Assembly (NCBI GenBank): GCA_947496865.1
Contig: CANMEE010000002.1
Coordinates: 1,009,825-1,073,824 of the forward strand
DNA length: 64,000 nucleotides
Origin: an uncultured Sphingomonadaceae bacterium
GTDB taxonomy: Bacteria > Pseudomonadota > Alphaproteobacteria > Sphingomonadales > Sphingomonadaceae
Direction of reading: 5' to 3'
The stretch's first letter is position 1. Every line of letters starts with the position of its first letter. Below the pieces are notes generated by a model. The model saw nothing but the letters and a program-made list of their open reading frames with translations. It searched no databases and had not been told where the DNA came from. Shown piece by piece: positions 1 to 9,427 of this stretch. A program made the position numbers and the translations under genes.

Positions 1-1
1 C

Positions 2-79
2 ACAGCAGAAATCGCGAAGAAACGCCAAACCAATGAAGATTTTCTAACTTTTGACAGGAAATCGCTGGATAGCAAATAA
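2..79 (+). CDS. possible 3' end of an unidentified gene (partial)
   Basis: The frame starting at base 2 stays open for 25 codons and ends with TAA at 77-79. The peptide is hydrophilic and charged, with KKRQTNEDF near its start and RKSLDSK at its end. The other two forward frames stop earlier. It would converge on recA, and the recA terminator hairpin begins just past its stop. The product is not recognisable. The call rests only on an open frame running off the window edge, which can happen by chance. Confidence 0.3.
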   Translation, partial: TAEIAKKRQTNEDFLTFDRKSLDSK

Positions 80-120
80 AAATGGGCCGTCCTGACTATC
101 GGGGGACAGAAGGACGGCCC
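76..120 (-). terminator. rho-independent terminator of recA
   Basis: Bases 84-93 (GGGCCGTCCT) and 111-120 (AGGACGGCCC) form a perfect 10 bp stem around a 17 nt loop. Read leftward, the stem is followed by ATTTTTATTT, the U-rich tail expected for a minus-strand transcript. No T-run follows on the plus strand, so it serves recA, whose stop lies about 95 bp upstream. Confidence 0.85.
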
Positions 121-214
121 TGATGCCAAGGTTCGTCTCGGGGGAAACAAACCGGCAATCTTGAAATTTGGGAAACAGGCGCAGGGGGAAGATTAATTCG
201 CCCCTGCGACCTTC

Positions 215-1312
215 TTATTCTTTATCGTCGCCGTCATCCGCGTCATCGGCGTTACCGACGGGACCGGTCATCATTTCCTCAGCAATTTCGTCTTCATTGC
301 CGCGAATTTGACCTTCCAGCTTTACCATCATTTCGGGGTTTTCGAGCAAGAAGCGTTTTGAATTTTCGCGCCCCTGACCAATACGAACCGAGTCATAAGA
401 GAACCAGGCGCCAGATTTTTCGACCACACCGGCTTTGACACCAAGGTCGATAATCTCACCGACTTTGGAGATACCCTGCCCGTACATAATATCAAATTCG
501 ACTTGTTTAAATGGCGGCGCGACTTTGTTTTTGACAACCTTCACGCGGGTGGAGTTGCCGACAATATCGTCCCGTTCCTTAATTTGACCCGTACGACGGA
601 TGTCGAGCCGAACTGATGCATAGAATTTAAGCGCATTGCCACCTGAGGTGGTTTCGGGATTACCGTACATCACACCAATTTTCATCCGCACCTGATTGAT
701 GAAAATCACCATGCATTTGGAACGACTGATCGAACCGGTCAGTTTACGCAGCGCTTGGCTCATTAAACGGGCCTGAAGACCAACATGGGTGTCGCCCATC
801 TCGCCTTCAATTTCTGCGCGAGGAACCAGAGCGGCCACCGAATCGACCACAAGAACATCAATGGCGTTGGAGCGCACCAACGTATCCGTAATTTCGAGTG
901 CCTGCTCACCCGTATCAGGCTGAGAAATAATCAACTCGTCAATATCTACACCGAGCGCATTGGCATAAACGGGATCAAGCGCATGCTCTGCATCCACAAA
1001 GGCCGCCGTACCGCCTGCCTTTTGCGCTTCGGCAATGACATGTAATGCGAGTGTAGTTTTACCCGAGCTTTCAGGACCGTAAATTTCGACCACACGGCCC
1101 TTTGGCAATCCCCCGATGCCAAGGGCGATATCCAGTCCCAAAGAACCGGTCGAGATCGATTCGACCTCCATCGCTTTGCGTGAGCCAAGCTTCATGGCCG
1201 AGCCTTTACCAAAGGCGCGATCAATCTGCGCCAATGCGGCGTCGAGCGCCTTTTGTCTGTCTGATGAGTTCAACTGATTATCCGATTCTACGACTTTTAA
1301 ATTACCGGCCAT
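215..1312 (-). CDS. recA: RecA recombinase
   Basis: RecA coats single-stranded DNA, drives homologous strand exchange and triggers LexA self-cleavage. The 365-residue product has the family length. Walker A (GPESSGKT) is at about residues 79-86, and the DNA-binding loop region with [16 protein letters not shown] and an acidic C-terminal tail ([10 protein letters not shown]) are visible. The ATG at 1312 is preferred over an in-frame start 42 bp upstream because AAGGGGA lies 7 bases before it and the protein then begins MAGNLKV. The promoter overlaps a LexA box (see that entry), so SOS control is expected. cckA lies upstream on the same strand, but the regulatory gap makes recA its own unit. 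Confidence 0.97.
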   Translation of the reverse strand: MAGNLKVVESDNQLNSSDRQKALDAALAQIDRAFGKGSAMKLGSRKAMEVESISTGSLGLDIALGIGGLPKGRVVEIYGPESSGKTTLALHVIAEAQKAGGTAAFVDAEHALDPVYANALGVDIDELIISQPDTGEQALEITDTLVRSNAIDVLVVDSVAALVPRAEIEGEMGDTHVGLQARLMSQALRKLTGSISRSKCMVIFINQVRMKIGVMYGNPETTSGGNALKFYASVRLDIRRTGQIKERDDIVGNSTRVKVVKNKVAPPFKQVEFDIMYGQGISKVGEIIDLGVKAGVVEKSGAWFSYDSVRIGQGRENSKRFLLENPEMMVKLEGQIRGNEDEIAEEMMTGPVGNADDADDGDDKE

Positions 1313-1364
1313 TTGCCTGTCCCCTTCGCTAAATGCTTGTACGTTATCAATCAATGATGGATAT

Positions 1365-1402
1365 TATGTACCGCATTTGTTCTACAAGAACAAGAGAAGA
1401 AC
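1365..1402 (-). promoter_or_regulatory. recA promoter with LexA (SOS) box
   Basis: GAAC at 1388-1391 and GAAC at 1399-1402 are separated by exactly 7 bases, the alphaproteobacterial LexA box (GTTC-N7-GTTC on the recA strand). A minus-strand -35 (TTGTTC, 1393-1388) and -10 (TACATA, 1370-1365) are 17 bp apart, and the -35 lies inside the LexA box, so repressor binding would block polymerase. An extra GTTC-N5-GAAC dyad covers 1379-1391. Confidence 0.8.
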
Positions 1403-1464
1403 AAATAAAATTACATATTCTATTTAATTGTTATATTACAATGTGATAGACGAAATAAATCAAG

Positions 1465-3903
1465 CTACTTGGCATGTTCGGCCAAAACTTCACCGACCGC
1501 TTCGGCAATTTGCGCAACAGAAAAAGGCTTCGGCAGGAACGCCACGTTGTCCAGATCTATAGAATTACGCAATTGCTCCTCAGCATAGCCCGACATGAAA
1601 AGGATCGGCATATCGGGATATTGCTCCCGCGCTTGCTTAGCCATCGCTGGTCCGTCCATATTGGGCATCACAACGTCAGATACGATCATATCAAAAACTT
1701 CGTCGCTGTCCGCCATTGCTGTAAGGTGCTGCAATCCCTCTTCGCCATCGCTTGCGGTTACGACCGTATAACCCTGTCGCGTCAAAGCGCGTTCTGCGAC
1801 TGCGCGAACCATATCCTCATCCTCGACCAGCAATATATGACCGCTGCCCCAAAGTTCTTTTTTGACCACCGCTTTGCTAGGTTCGGACGACTGCGGAACC
1901 TCTTGATCCGACACGGTATGAACCGGGAAGTAGATGGAGAATGTCGCACCCTCGCCCGGCTTGGAGTCTGCAAAAATATAACCACCGGACTGCTTGACGA
2001 TCCCATAAACGGTGGAAAGCCCCAACCCGGTACCCTTGCCCACCTCTTTGGTTGTGAAGAACGGCTCAAATATTTTACCGATCACTTCGGGTGGAATACC
2101 CTTACCTGTGTCGGTGACAAATAATGCGGTATAATCACCCACTGGCAAAATGTCGCTTTTCAACGCCCTGACGTCGGCTGCAGCGATCATTTGGGTTGTG
2201 ATAGAAATCTTACCGCTATTGGCGCCACTAGAATTAATTGCGTCCCGCGCGTTCACACCAAGATTGATAATAACCTGCTCCAACTGACCTGGATCAGCGC
2301 GGACTAGGCCCAGATTACGGCCATGCTTTACCTCCAGTTCGATTCTATCGTCGAGCAGCCGTTTGAGCAGATTGGACACATCTGCAACCACATCAGGAAG
2401 CTGCAAAACCTGCGGCCGCAATGTTTGTTGGCGAGAAAAGGCCAGTAATTGCCGCGTCAGACCCGCGGCACGGTTGCTGTTGTTCTTGACCTGCTGAATA
2501 TCGTCATAGTCGCTGTCACCTGGCGCATGGCGCAACAACATAAGGTCGCAATGACCGATAATAGCCGTCAGAATATTGTTAAAATCATGCGCTACGCCAC
2601 CAGCAAGTTGCCCGACCGCCTGCATTTTGGTCGCCTGCGCGACTTGGCTTTTCAGCTTGGTCTCTTCGCTATTGTCTTTAATCGACAGCAAGACCGCAGC
2701 GTCTCCGAGTCCACGAATGCCTGCAATACCAAGCGCTACCGGGTCTTCTCCGCCCGAGCGCAACCGCACAGCTAGGTCGCCGGACATGAAAGGACCACTG
2801 GCATAACGCCGGACTGCATCGGCCACGGCCGACTTGTCATCGCGGATCATGAGATCGCCGGGGTAAAGTGGCTTCTCCCCCTCCTGCACACCAGCAACTT
2901 TACCAAAGGCGTTGTTGAAAAACAGAAAACGGCCATCGCGGTCCGTAAGCGCCAGACCAAGAGGGAGCAGCGACAACATTGATTCGACCTGCTCCAGCGC
3001 CTTACCGCGCTCCACCATACCGCCATCATCGTCAATCAACAGAATAAGCGCAGGGCCTTTTTCCTGATTGCGGTCGAGCGGAATATGAAACAGGCGCACC
3101 GGGGTGCCATGCCGCCCATCCCGTTCAAAAAAAATCGTACCCTTATCATCGGACCGCATGAAATTGATAAAGTTCCGGCCTGATATGTTGCCGTCTTCGC
3201 GACCGGTAGCCCTCAATGCAAAACCTTGATTGGAGGCCCGAATTCTTCCTTCGCCGCCGATAACCGTTGCTAGCACACCCGCTTCGGACAACGCCCGACC
3301 GGTGGCACCACCAACCATACGAACTGTGTCATCCAATATGTCGCTGCGCAGTTGCGGCTTGAATTGCCATAGCAAATATTCATCGCCCTGCCCGGCACGC
3401 ACGACCTTGGCATTATATTCCGCAACGCCGCGTTTCAGCCCCTCAGCATAGCCGCGGCCATCGCGCCAGGCATTACGGCCTGCTGTCGCAAGCAATTCAT
3501 CTCCGCCATCCTGTAACGGTAACTGTGGAGGGATGGCTGGACCGTTAAACCATTTTGTGAAAAGTTCATTGGCGCAAACCAGCCTTCCGGCGCGATCAGT
3601 TATCGCCAACCCCATTTCAGATTGATCCGCAACCATCCGTGTCACGGCCCAATCGGCAAAGGAAGCGGCTTCTTCATCGGCTCCGGTTTTATGGGGGCGC
3701 AGGAAATAGACAATTGCGCCCGTTGTCGCGGTGAGAGCAACAAACGCCAATAACAAGGCGGTATTCGGTACCTGCCAATAGAGCAGCCCCAGCGAAGCCA
3801 ACATCGCGACCACCAATATAACGCCACGTAAGCGCGCGTCATTGGCGGCTTTGCGTGTGCTGGGGTTCAATAACCCAATATTGTCCCGCGCTTCACTGGC
3901 CAT
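1465..3903 (-). CDS. cckA: CckA-type hybrid sensor histidine kinase
   Basis: This is a membrane hybrid kinase. In Caulobacter the equivalent phosphorylates ChpT, which passes phosphate to CtrA and CpdR. Counting from an in-frame GTG at 3912 (815 residues), two membrane segments lie at about 29-47 and 50-70, followed by PAS-like regions (about 95-210 and 310-415), a HisKA domain with phosphoacceptor His442 in the CckA-like motif GGVAHDFNN, a HATPase domain with GTGLGLSTVYG, and a C-terminal receiver with Asp746 in SDVVMPNMDG. The ATG at 3903 is chosen; neither start has a good ribosome site. Its start overlaps the DUF2062 gene stop, suggesting translational coupling in the dapA-smpB run. The HDFNN motif separates CckA from ordinary hybrid kinases. 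Confidence 0.88.
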   Translation of the reverse strand: MASEARDNIGLLNPSTRKAANDARLRGVILVVAMLASLGLLYWQVPNTALLLAFVALTATTGAIVYFLRPHKTGADEEAASFADWAVTRMVADQSEMGLAITDRAGRLVCANELFTKWFNGPAIPPQLPLQDGGDELLATAGRNAWRDGRGYAEGLKRGVAEYNAKVVRAGQGDEYLLWQFKPQLRSDILDDTVRMVGGATGRALSEAGVLATVIGGEGRIRASNQGFALRATGREDGNISGRNFINFMRSDDKGTIFFERDGRHGTPVRLFHIPLDRNQEKGPALILLIDDDGGMVERGKALEQVESMLSLLPLGLALTDRDGRFLFFNNAFGKVAGVQEGEKPLYPGDLMIRDDKSAVADAVRRYASGPFMSGDLAVRLRSGGEDPVALGIAGIRGLGDAAVLLSIKDNSEETKLKSQVAQATKMQAVGQLAGGVAHDFNNILTAIIGHCDLMLLRHAPGDSDYDDIQQVKNNSNRAAGLTRQLLAFSRQQTLRPQVLQLPDVVADVSNLLKRLLDDRIELEVKHGRNLGLVRADPGQLEQVIINLGVNARDAINSSGANSGKISITTQMIAAADVRALKSDILPVGDYTALFVTDTGKGIPPEVIGKIFEPFFTTKEVGKGTGLGLSTVYGIVKQSGGYIFADSKPGEGATFSIYFPVHTVSDQEVPQSSEPSKAVVKKELWGSGHILLVEDEDMVRAVAERALTRQGYTVVTASDGEEGLQHLTAMADSDEVFDMIVSDVVMPNMDGPAMAKQAREQYPDMPILFMSGYAEEQLRNSIDLDNVAFLPKPFSVAQIAEAVGEVLAEHAK

Positions 3904-4516
3904 GATTGTCACGATCTAAATCCAAATTCTTAATCCGTCGCTGCCACTTTCTGGCCGTCCACCAGCGCCATCCAAAGGAGCTGATCACATAGCCCAATGC
4001 CGAGAAGGTAATCGCCAACAGCAGGAACCCAAAGGCTGTTACCCCGGCCTCGCGCACAAACCAACTGAGCCACATACCAAATTCGCTGCGAATTTGATTG
4101 TTGATCGGTTGTCCATAGGTCAGTGCATCAACACGCAAAGCGAATTTCCCAATCTGGTTCGCCGCCGCGATCCAAAAAGGATAGGTGAGCGGATTGGTGA
4201 TAAATGTCGTCAACGCTGCAATAGGAACATTGGCGCGAATCGGTAGCGCCAGAAAAACTGCACCAAAAATCTGCCCTACTGGAATCAGAAAAGCCGCCAG
4301 CATACCTAGCGCAACGCCGCGCGGCACTGAACGCCGCGTAAAACGCCACAAGTCCGAGCGCAGGAAACGATGCGCGATAGGCCTCAGATATTTGTTATCT
4401 GCCATTCCCTTGCGGGTCGGCATTTTATCCTCCAGCCACCGAAAGATGCGCAAAATCGTGCGCGCACCCCAGTCCTTGCCCGAGGAATCCGGGCCCGATG
4501 AATTTGGATCAGCCAT
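3893..4516 (-). CDS. DUF2062 domain membrane protein
   Basis: A 207-residue membrane protein of the DUF2062 family, whose function is unknown. The diagnostic stretch is in the middle: [21 protein letters not shown], then a second hydrophobic segment and [19 protein letters not shown] further membrane helix (about 150-180) precedes a basic tail. The start overlaps the end of smpB by 8 bp and the stop overlaps the start of cckA, so it is probably co-translated with both. A link to CckA signalling is suggested only by position. Confidence 0.85.
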   Translation of the reverse strand: MADPNSSGPDSSGKDWGARTILRIFRWLEDKMPTRKGMADNKYLRPIAHRFLRSDLWRFTRRSVPRGVALGMLAAFLIPVGQIFGAVFLALPIRANVPIAALTTFITNPLTYPFWIAAANQIGKFALRVDALTYGQPINNQIRSEFGMWLSWFVREAGVTAFGFLLLAITFSALGYVISSFGWRWWTARKWQRRIKNLDLDRDNHGQ

Positions 4517-4991
4517 GGTCGCGCATCAACCGTCCCTGTTGACGTTTCCAGTCGCGATCCTTTTCGGTGGCGCGCTTGTCGGGGGCCTTCTTGCCCTTGG
4601 CCAAAGCCAGTTCGATCTTAGCCCGGCCTTGGCCATTAAAATAGACCGATAGCGGCACGATCGTCATGCCCTTACGCATTACCGCACCGTAAAACTTATT
4701 AATCTGCCGCCTATTGAGCAGCAATTTGCGTGGCCGCTTGGGTTCGTGATTATGACGGTTACCATGACTCCATTCGGGAATATTGGCGTTGATCAGCCAG
4801 ACCTCGTCATCTTTTACCTCCGCATAGCTTTCGGCAATGGTTCCTGATCCGAACCGGAGAGATTTTACCTCAGTGCCGGTCAGCACAATGCCCGCCTCAA
4901 ACTTCTCATCAATATAATAGTCATAGCGCGCGCGCCGGTTCTCGGCGACGACCTTTTGCTTGTCATATTCAAGAGGACGCGGCTTCGCCAT
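4509..4991 (-). CDS. smpB: SmpB, tmRNA-binding protein
   Basis: SmpB binds tmRNA and carries it into stalled ribosomes for trans-translation. The 160-residue length is typical. The beta-barrel core is clear: [19 protein letters not shown] near the start, then GTEVKSLR and [24 protein letters not shown] in the middle, and a basic tail ([17 protein letters not shown]) that would enter the decoding centre. Its ATG overlaps the dapA stop by one base (TAATG). Its RNA partner ssrA is in the same window near 46.4 kb. Confidence 0.97.
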   Translation of the reverse strand: MAKPRPLEYDKQKVVAENRRARYDYYIDEKFEAGIVLTGTEVKSLRFGSGTIAESYAEVKDDEVWLINANIPEWSHGNRHNHEPKRPRKLLLNRRQINKFYGAVMRKGMTIVPLSVYFNGQGRAKIELALAKGKKAPDKRATEKDRDWKRQQGRLMRDHG

Positions 4992-5866
4992 TAGATCAAG
5001 CCTGCTCCCTCGAGCGCTGCATCGACAGCTTGTCTTGCTGCATCTGAAGGCGGTGTCATCGGCAAGCGTAAATCGGTGGGAAAGCCATCAATCACGCGAG
5101 ACAGCGCATATTTAACCGGCCCCGGCGAAGCATCGGAGAACATCGCCTTATGAAGCGGATATAGCTTGTCGTTCAGTTCCCGTGCCCTTTCATAGTCGCC
5201 CGCTGCGCAAGCGGCTTGAAATTCGGCACATAATTTCGGCGCAACATTAGCGGTCACCGAAATACATCCCGCACCACCGGATGCGTTGAAGGCAAGTGAG
5301 AGTTCGTCCACGCCAGACAACAGGCAGAAATCATCGTCACAAGCAAGCCGGTGATCGGTGACCCGGTCGATTTCGCCGCTGGCATCCTTGATCGCAATCA
5401 CGCTCGGCAATTTGGACAAAGCTGCAACGGTGTCCGGCAATATATCGGTAACTGTCCGTGGCGGTACATTATAGAGTACGAGCGGCAGGTCATTTTTCTT
5501 GGTCAGCGTCTCGAAATGCGCAAAAATGCCTTCTTGGTTCGGGCGATTATAATAAGGTGCCACAACAAGCCCAGCCGTCGCGCCGCATTTCTTAGAAAAA
5601 TTCAAATGGAGCAACGCATTGGTCGTATCATTGGAACCGCAACCGGCAATGATCGGCACCCGCCCAGCCGCCTGCTCAATGCAAACTTCAATCACACGAT
5701 GGTGCTCGGCATTGGACAAAGTCGAGGATTCGCCAGTGGTTCCACAAGGAACCAAACCGCTACTACCCTGCTCGATTTGCCAGTCTACCAAGGCCCGAAA
5801 TTCCGCTTCCGCAAACGATCCGTCGCGAAAGGGAGTCACCAGAGCCGGAATTGAGCCGGAAAACAT
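4991..5866 (-). CDS. dapA: 4-hydroxy-tetrahydrodipicolinate synthase
   Basis: DapA condenses pyruvate with aspartate semialdehyde, the first committed step to lysine and meso-diaminopimelate. The 291-residue length fits a class I aldolase barrel. Visible motifs are [11 protein letters not shown] at the N terminus, [10 protein letters not shown] (pyruvate binding), YYNRPNQEG, the tyrosine in LYNVPPRT and the Schiff-base lysine in AIKDASG. A strong AAGGAG lies 8 bases before the ATG. It heads the leftward dapA-smpB-DUF2062-cckA run and is divergent from slt, with both promoters expected in the 103 bp gap. Confidence 0.96.
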   Translation of the reverse strand: MFSGSIPALVTPFRDGSFAEAEFRALVDWQIEQGSSGLVPCGTTGESSTLSNAEHHRVIEVCIEQAAGRVPIIAGCGSNDTTNALLHLNFSKKCGATAGLVVAPYYNRPNQEGIFAHFETLTKKNDLPLVLYNVPPRTVTDILPDTVAALSKLPSVIAIKDASGEIDRVTDHRLACDDDFCLLSGVDELSLAFNASGGAGCISVTANVAPKLCAEFQAACAAGDYERARELNDKLYPLHKAMFSDASPGPVKYALSRVIDGFPTDLRLPMTPPSDAARQAVDAALEGAGLI

Positions 5867-5969
5867 GGAATTACTCCTTTAAATTTGGCTAAGAAATTGC
5901 CAAGGCTTATACAAGCTTAACAATCATATAGTTCTTTGTTCAGCGCCTGATAAGGAGCCTACCCCCAAA

Positions 5970-7946
5970 ATGTCCAGTATGGTATCAAGAATAATTCTCG
6001 CAAGCCTGCTTTTAACGCCGGCAACGTGCATCGCAGCCGAACAAAGTGGCAGCGCGACCCTTTCCGATCCGACTGGCGGCAATGCTGTCCTCGGCCTGCA
6101 GCGCTGGCGGGTTCTTTCTCAATCCGACAACTATTCATTCGACGATTATGCTGGATTTCTAGTCACTTATCCTGGTTGGCCCGAAGATACACGAATGCGC
6201 CGCAATGCTGAGCAGGCGATTAACATCAACAGTTTTTCCGTCGACCGCGTTATCGCGTTTTTTGACAGATTCGCGCCTCTGACCAATGCAGGTGCAGCAA
6301 AATACGCCGTCGCCCTACAATCCAAAGGTCAAACTCTGAAGGCCAATGCCATGGCACAGCAAGCCTGGCGTGGCGGCACGCTGACGACCGAGGATGAAAC
6401 CGCACTGCTCAACCGGTTTAGCTCTACACTAACTGTCGACGATCACAATGCGCGGATGGATGCCCTTTTATGGGCCAGAGCAACCCGTCCTGCGGCCCGG
6501 CAATTAGGCTTTACCTCATCCTCGCAACGGCCGATTTTTCAAGCGAGACTGGCACAGCTGACCGAAGCACCGGATGCAAATGCGAAGGCCAGCGCTGTGG
6601 CTTCGATCGCCCGTGATAATGCAGGCTATATTGCTGATCGCGCGCGCTATCTGCGGAACAAGGGGCAGAGCTATAACGCCCGCCAACTCATGGCTAATCG
6701 CCCGGTCTTGCGCGTGCGTCCAACCAGTCCATCACAAATCGCGACATGGTATGAAGCGAATCTAATCAATGCTAAAGCAGCAGCCAATGACCGACAATGG
6801 ACTGTCGCCTATAATATCGCCTCGAAAGTCGACGACGCCTATGCTGAGCCCACCAATATTGCCGAAGAAAATAGCCGCATAAGAGATAAATATTCCGATC
6901 TGACTTGGCTAGCCGGCAATGCTGCTCTGTGGGGGCAGCGCAATCCAGCCAAAGCAGTAGCAATGTTCGATCGCTATGCGCGCTCCTATAATAGCCCCAA
7001 TATTCGCTCGAAGGGATTTTATTGGGCAGGCCGTGCTGCCGCCGAAGCGAACCAGACAGCCGAAGCAAACGCTTATTTTGAAAAGGCTGCGGCTTTTCCG
7101 GATCATTTCTACGGTCAGCTATCCTTGGAAAGACTAGGACGCCCCCTGCCAACCTTTAACCGCAAACCGGCCATCGACATCACGGAGCAAGACCGTCGAA
7201 CCTACGATCAAGACCCTCTGGTGATCGCCGTCAAAGCATCTACACGCACTGGACCCTGGAAAGAACAAATCCGCTTCCATCGTGCGCTTGCTTATAACGC
7301 AAATAGTGAAAAAGATTATCTATTGATTAGCGATCTATCGACGCGCATCGGCGCGCGTGATCTCGGTGTGATCAAGGGTATTAGCGCATTGGGCGCTGGC
7401 GTCGGCCCCATTGATGAAACTTCGTTTCCAACCATGCCCGTGCCGGCGGGTCGTGAAAAGGACTGGACCATCATTCACGCGATCACGCGCCAAGAAAGCC
7501 AATTTGCTCAAGGCGCGATCAGCCACGCTGGCGCGCGTGGCTTGATGCAGCTAATGCCCGGTACAGCGCGGGAGCAATCCGGTAAAATAGGACTTTCGTA
7601 TAATCTATCTGCATTAACCGGCGATCCCCAATATAATATCCGCCTCGGCAGCGGTTACATTGAACGGATGCTGCGCTATTATGGAGGCAGCTATCCTTTG
7701 GCAGTTGCGGCTTATAATGCTGGCCCTGGCAATGTGAACAAATGGCTGCGACGTAACGGTGATCCACGCCAAGGCGGCATTGACTGGATCAAGTGGATAG
7801 AGGAAATTCCCATTTCCGAAACACGAAACTACGTGAAACGCGTGCTTGAAAATGTGGTCGTCTACGACACGATGAACCCACGCGGGCCAAAACTCAAAAG
7901 CGATACGCCTCTGACCCGTTATATTGGTAAGAATTACAAGGGTTGA
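5970..7946 (+). CDS. slt: soluble lytic murein transglycosylase
   Basis: A periplasmic enzyme that cleaves peptidoglycan between MurNAc and GlcNAc, leaving 1,6-anhydro ends. The 658-residue product has a signal peptide (MSSMVSRIILASLLLTPATCIA), a long alpha-helical superhelix and a C-terminal lysozyme-like domain. In that domain ITRQESQFAQGAISHAGARG contains the catalytic Glu, and LMQLMPGTA and AAYNAGPGNVNKW follow. AAGGAG precedes the ATG. A strong terminator follows the gene. The gene name follows the Slt70 family; orthology to E. coli Slt is not proven. Confidence 0.92.
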   Translation: MSSMVSRIILASLLLTPATCIAAEQSGSATLSDPTGGNAVLGLQRWRVLSQSDNYSFDDYAGFLVTYPGWPEDTRMRRNAEQAININSFSVDRVIAFFDRFAPLTNAGAAKYAVALQSKGQTLKANAMAQQAWRGGTLTTEDETALLNRFSSTLTVDDHNARMDALLWARATRPAARQLGFTSSSQRPIFQARLAQLTEAPDANAKASAVASIARDNAGYIADRARYLRNKGQSYNARQLMANRPVLRVRPTSPSQIATWYEANLINAKAAANDRQWTVAYNIASKVDDAYAEPTNIAEENSRIRDKYSDLTWLAGNAALWGQRNPAKAVAMFDRYARSYNSPNIRSKGFYWAGRAAAEANQTAEANAYFEKAAAFPDHFYGQLSLERLGRPLPTFNRKPAIDITEQDRRTYDQDPLVIAVKASTRTGPWKEQIRFHRALAYNANSEKDYLLISDLSTRIGARDLGVIKGISALGAGVGPIDETSFPTMPVPAGREKDWTIIHAITRQESQFAQGAISHAGARGLMQLMPGTAREQSGKIGLSYNLSALTGDPQYNIRLGSGYIERMLRYYGGSYPLAVAAYNAGPGNVNKWLRRNGDPRQGGIDWIKWIEEIPISETRNYVKRVLENVVVYDTMNPRGPKLKSDTPLTRYIGKNYKG

Positions 7947-7954
7947 GTTAATGC

Positions 7955-8003
7955 CCCTCTTCAATCGATCCGGTCAAATAGATTGAAGAGGGTCTTTCTT
8001 TCG
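7955..8003 (+). terminator. rho-independent terminator of slt
   Basis: CCCTCTTCAATC (7955-7966) pairs perfectly with GATTGAAGAGGG (7981-7992) around a 14 nt loop, followed by TCTTTCTTTC on the plus strand. It ends just before the stop of the convergent pirin gene. The opposite strand has no clear U-tract. Confidence 0.85.
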
Positions 8004-8705
8004 TTACGACAGATCAAAGAGAAGAACCTCAGACATCTCTTGAGCGATGAACTCAAAGCCTTGCTCTAAGCCTTCGAATGCCAGACCGTCACCGGTTCTG
8101 TAAGTTTTCCCGTCAATTTCCACCGCACCTTTAACGATGTGAAGGAAACCATATCTTTCTGCGTTCACCGCAACCTCAACAGTTTCGCCCGCGACAGGAT
8201 TGCTGATGGACAGAACCGCATCCTGATTGAGGCTTATAGCTCCTGCTCCACCCTCTGGCGTCGCGATAGGTGTAAATCCTTTTTGGCCTGCATTTTCGGC
8301 AAGTTGGACTTGCTCATAGGAAGGCGCATGTCCAGTCGCGTTAGGCTCCACCCAAATCTGCAGAAAATGAACCGGTTCCTCATTGGACGCGTTCATTTCA
8401 GAATGCTGGATACCGGTTCCAGCTGACATCCGCTGAATCTCGCCCGGGCGGATTACCGAACCATTGCCCAAGCTGTCTTTGTGACCCAATGCGCCAGAGG
8501 TGACGTAGGTTATAATCTCCATGTCTTTGTGACCGTGAGGGGCAAAACCGCCACCTGGACTGACATTATCTTCGTTGATAACCCGCAAGCTACGGAAACC
8601 CATACGGTCTGGATCTTGAAAACCTCCGAAGGAGAAAGTGTGCTTGCTATCCAGCCAACTGTTGATGCTGGTTCCGCGCGTTTCATTTTTAAAATCTTTT
8701 GTCAT
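8004..8705 (-). CDS. pirin family protein (bicupin)
   Basis: A 233-residue two-cupin protein like E. coli YhhW, a quercetin 2,3-dioxygenase. Metal-binding residues are visible in the N-terminal cupin: PHGHKDMEIITYV (two His) and GTGIQHSEMN (His). The DPDRMGFRSLRVINEDNVSPG segment is typical of the family. The substrate cannot be read from the sequence; some pirins act as regulators or are induced by electrophiles. It starts 24 bp after azoR on the same strand, so the two are probably co-transcribed as a redox or quinone-stress pair. Confidence 0.9.
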   Translation of the reverse strand: MTKDFKNETRGTSINSWLDSKHTFSFGGFQDPDRMGFRSLRVINEDNVSPGGGFAPHGHKDMEIITYVTSGALGHKDSLGNGSVIRPGEIQRMSAGTGIQHSEMNASNEEPVHFLQIWVEPNATGHAPSYEQVQLAENAGQKGFTPIATPEGGAGAISLNQDAVLSISNPVAGETVEVAVNAERYGFLHIVKGAVEIDGKTYRTGDGLAFEGLEQGFEFIAQEMSEVLLFDLS

Positions 8706-8729
8706 GATATATTCCTCTTTTGTAATCGG

Positions 8730-9329
8730 CTAAGCAGCTTTCAAAAGTTTGATCTTGTTTGACGCGTCTTTAAGCTTTTCGTCGGCATCCCGGCTCATCG
8801 CGTCAGAAGCGATGATCGTCACATCGGTAATCCCTACAAATGCGAGCGCCTGTTTGAGATAGGGTGTAGCGAAGTCGATTGGGCTACCCACGGGCGTGCC
8901 CCCCGATGCCACTAAAATAATCGCCCGCTTTCCTTCTAACAATCCGACCGGGCCGTTTTCAGTGTAGCGAAAAGTGACCCCGACCCGGGCAATCATATCA
9001 ACCCATGCTTTCAAGGTGGCGGGAACGCCAAAATTGTAAATCGGTGTTGAAATAACGACCGTGTCCGCTGCCGCCAGCTCCGCGACAAGACTATCCGAAA
9101 AGGCCAGTTTTGCGGTGTGAGCCGCTGTACGGGTTTCAGCTGGGGTGAAATTTGCCGTGACCCAGTCTTCGTCAACAAAGGGGACTCCAGCTGCAACATC
9201 TCGCTGGACGATGTTGACTGCGGTTAGTTCTGCCAAGCGGTCCATCGTCTCGTCGGCGAGGTTGCGTGTGACAGAGCCGGTTTTGCGAGCGCTGGCGTCA
9301 ATGCGTAATATGCTGTTGATTGATGTCAT
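8730..9329 (-). CDS. azoR: FMN-dependent NADH-azoreductase / quinone reductase
   Basis: A 199-residue flavodoxin-like reductase. The family reduces quinones and azo dyes by two-electron transfer from NADH, protecting against thiol and quinone stress. The FMN phosphate-binding start (RIDASARKTGSVTRNLAD) and the flavin-contact stretch STPIYNFGVPATLKAWVD are seen, followed by VGVTFRYTENGPVGLLEGK. GGAG precedes the ATG. It leads the azoR-pirin pair and is divergent from a LysR-type gene; a TTGTTC-GAT-GAACAA dyad lies directly upstream. Confidence 0.92.
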   Translation of the reverse strand: MTSINSILRIDASARKTGSVTRNLADETMDRLAELTAVNIVQRDVAAGVPFVDEDWVTANFTPAETRTAAHTAKLAFSDSLVAELAAADTVVISTPIYNFGVPATLKAWVDMIARVGVTFRYTENGPVGLLEGKRAIILVASGGTPVGSPIDFATPYLKQALAFVGITDVTIIASDAMSRDADEKLKDASNKIKLLKAA

Positions 9330-9342
9330 TTCGTTTCTCCAA

Positions 9343-9426
9343 TTGTTCGATGAACAAGAGATAGATCATAATCTTTTGAAGAATTAGATGGCTATTTTTC
9401 AAATCACTGTTCTGATATGGAGAACA
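9343..9426. promoter_or_regulatory. azoR-lysR divergent control region with two dyads
   Basis: The 98 bp gap holds two inverted repeats sharing GTTC/GAAC halves. One is the perfect TTGTTC-GAT-GAACAA at 9343-9357, next to the azoR ribosome site. The other is TGTTCT-N7-AGAACA at 9408-9426, overlapping the regulator's own ribosome site and fitting the T-N11-A form of LysR-type operators. They are the natural candidates for control of azoR-pirin and autoregulation. Confidence 0.5.
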
Positions 9427-9427
9427 A

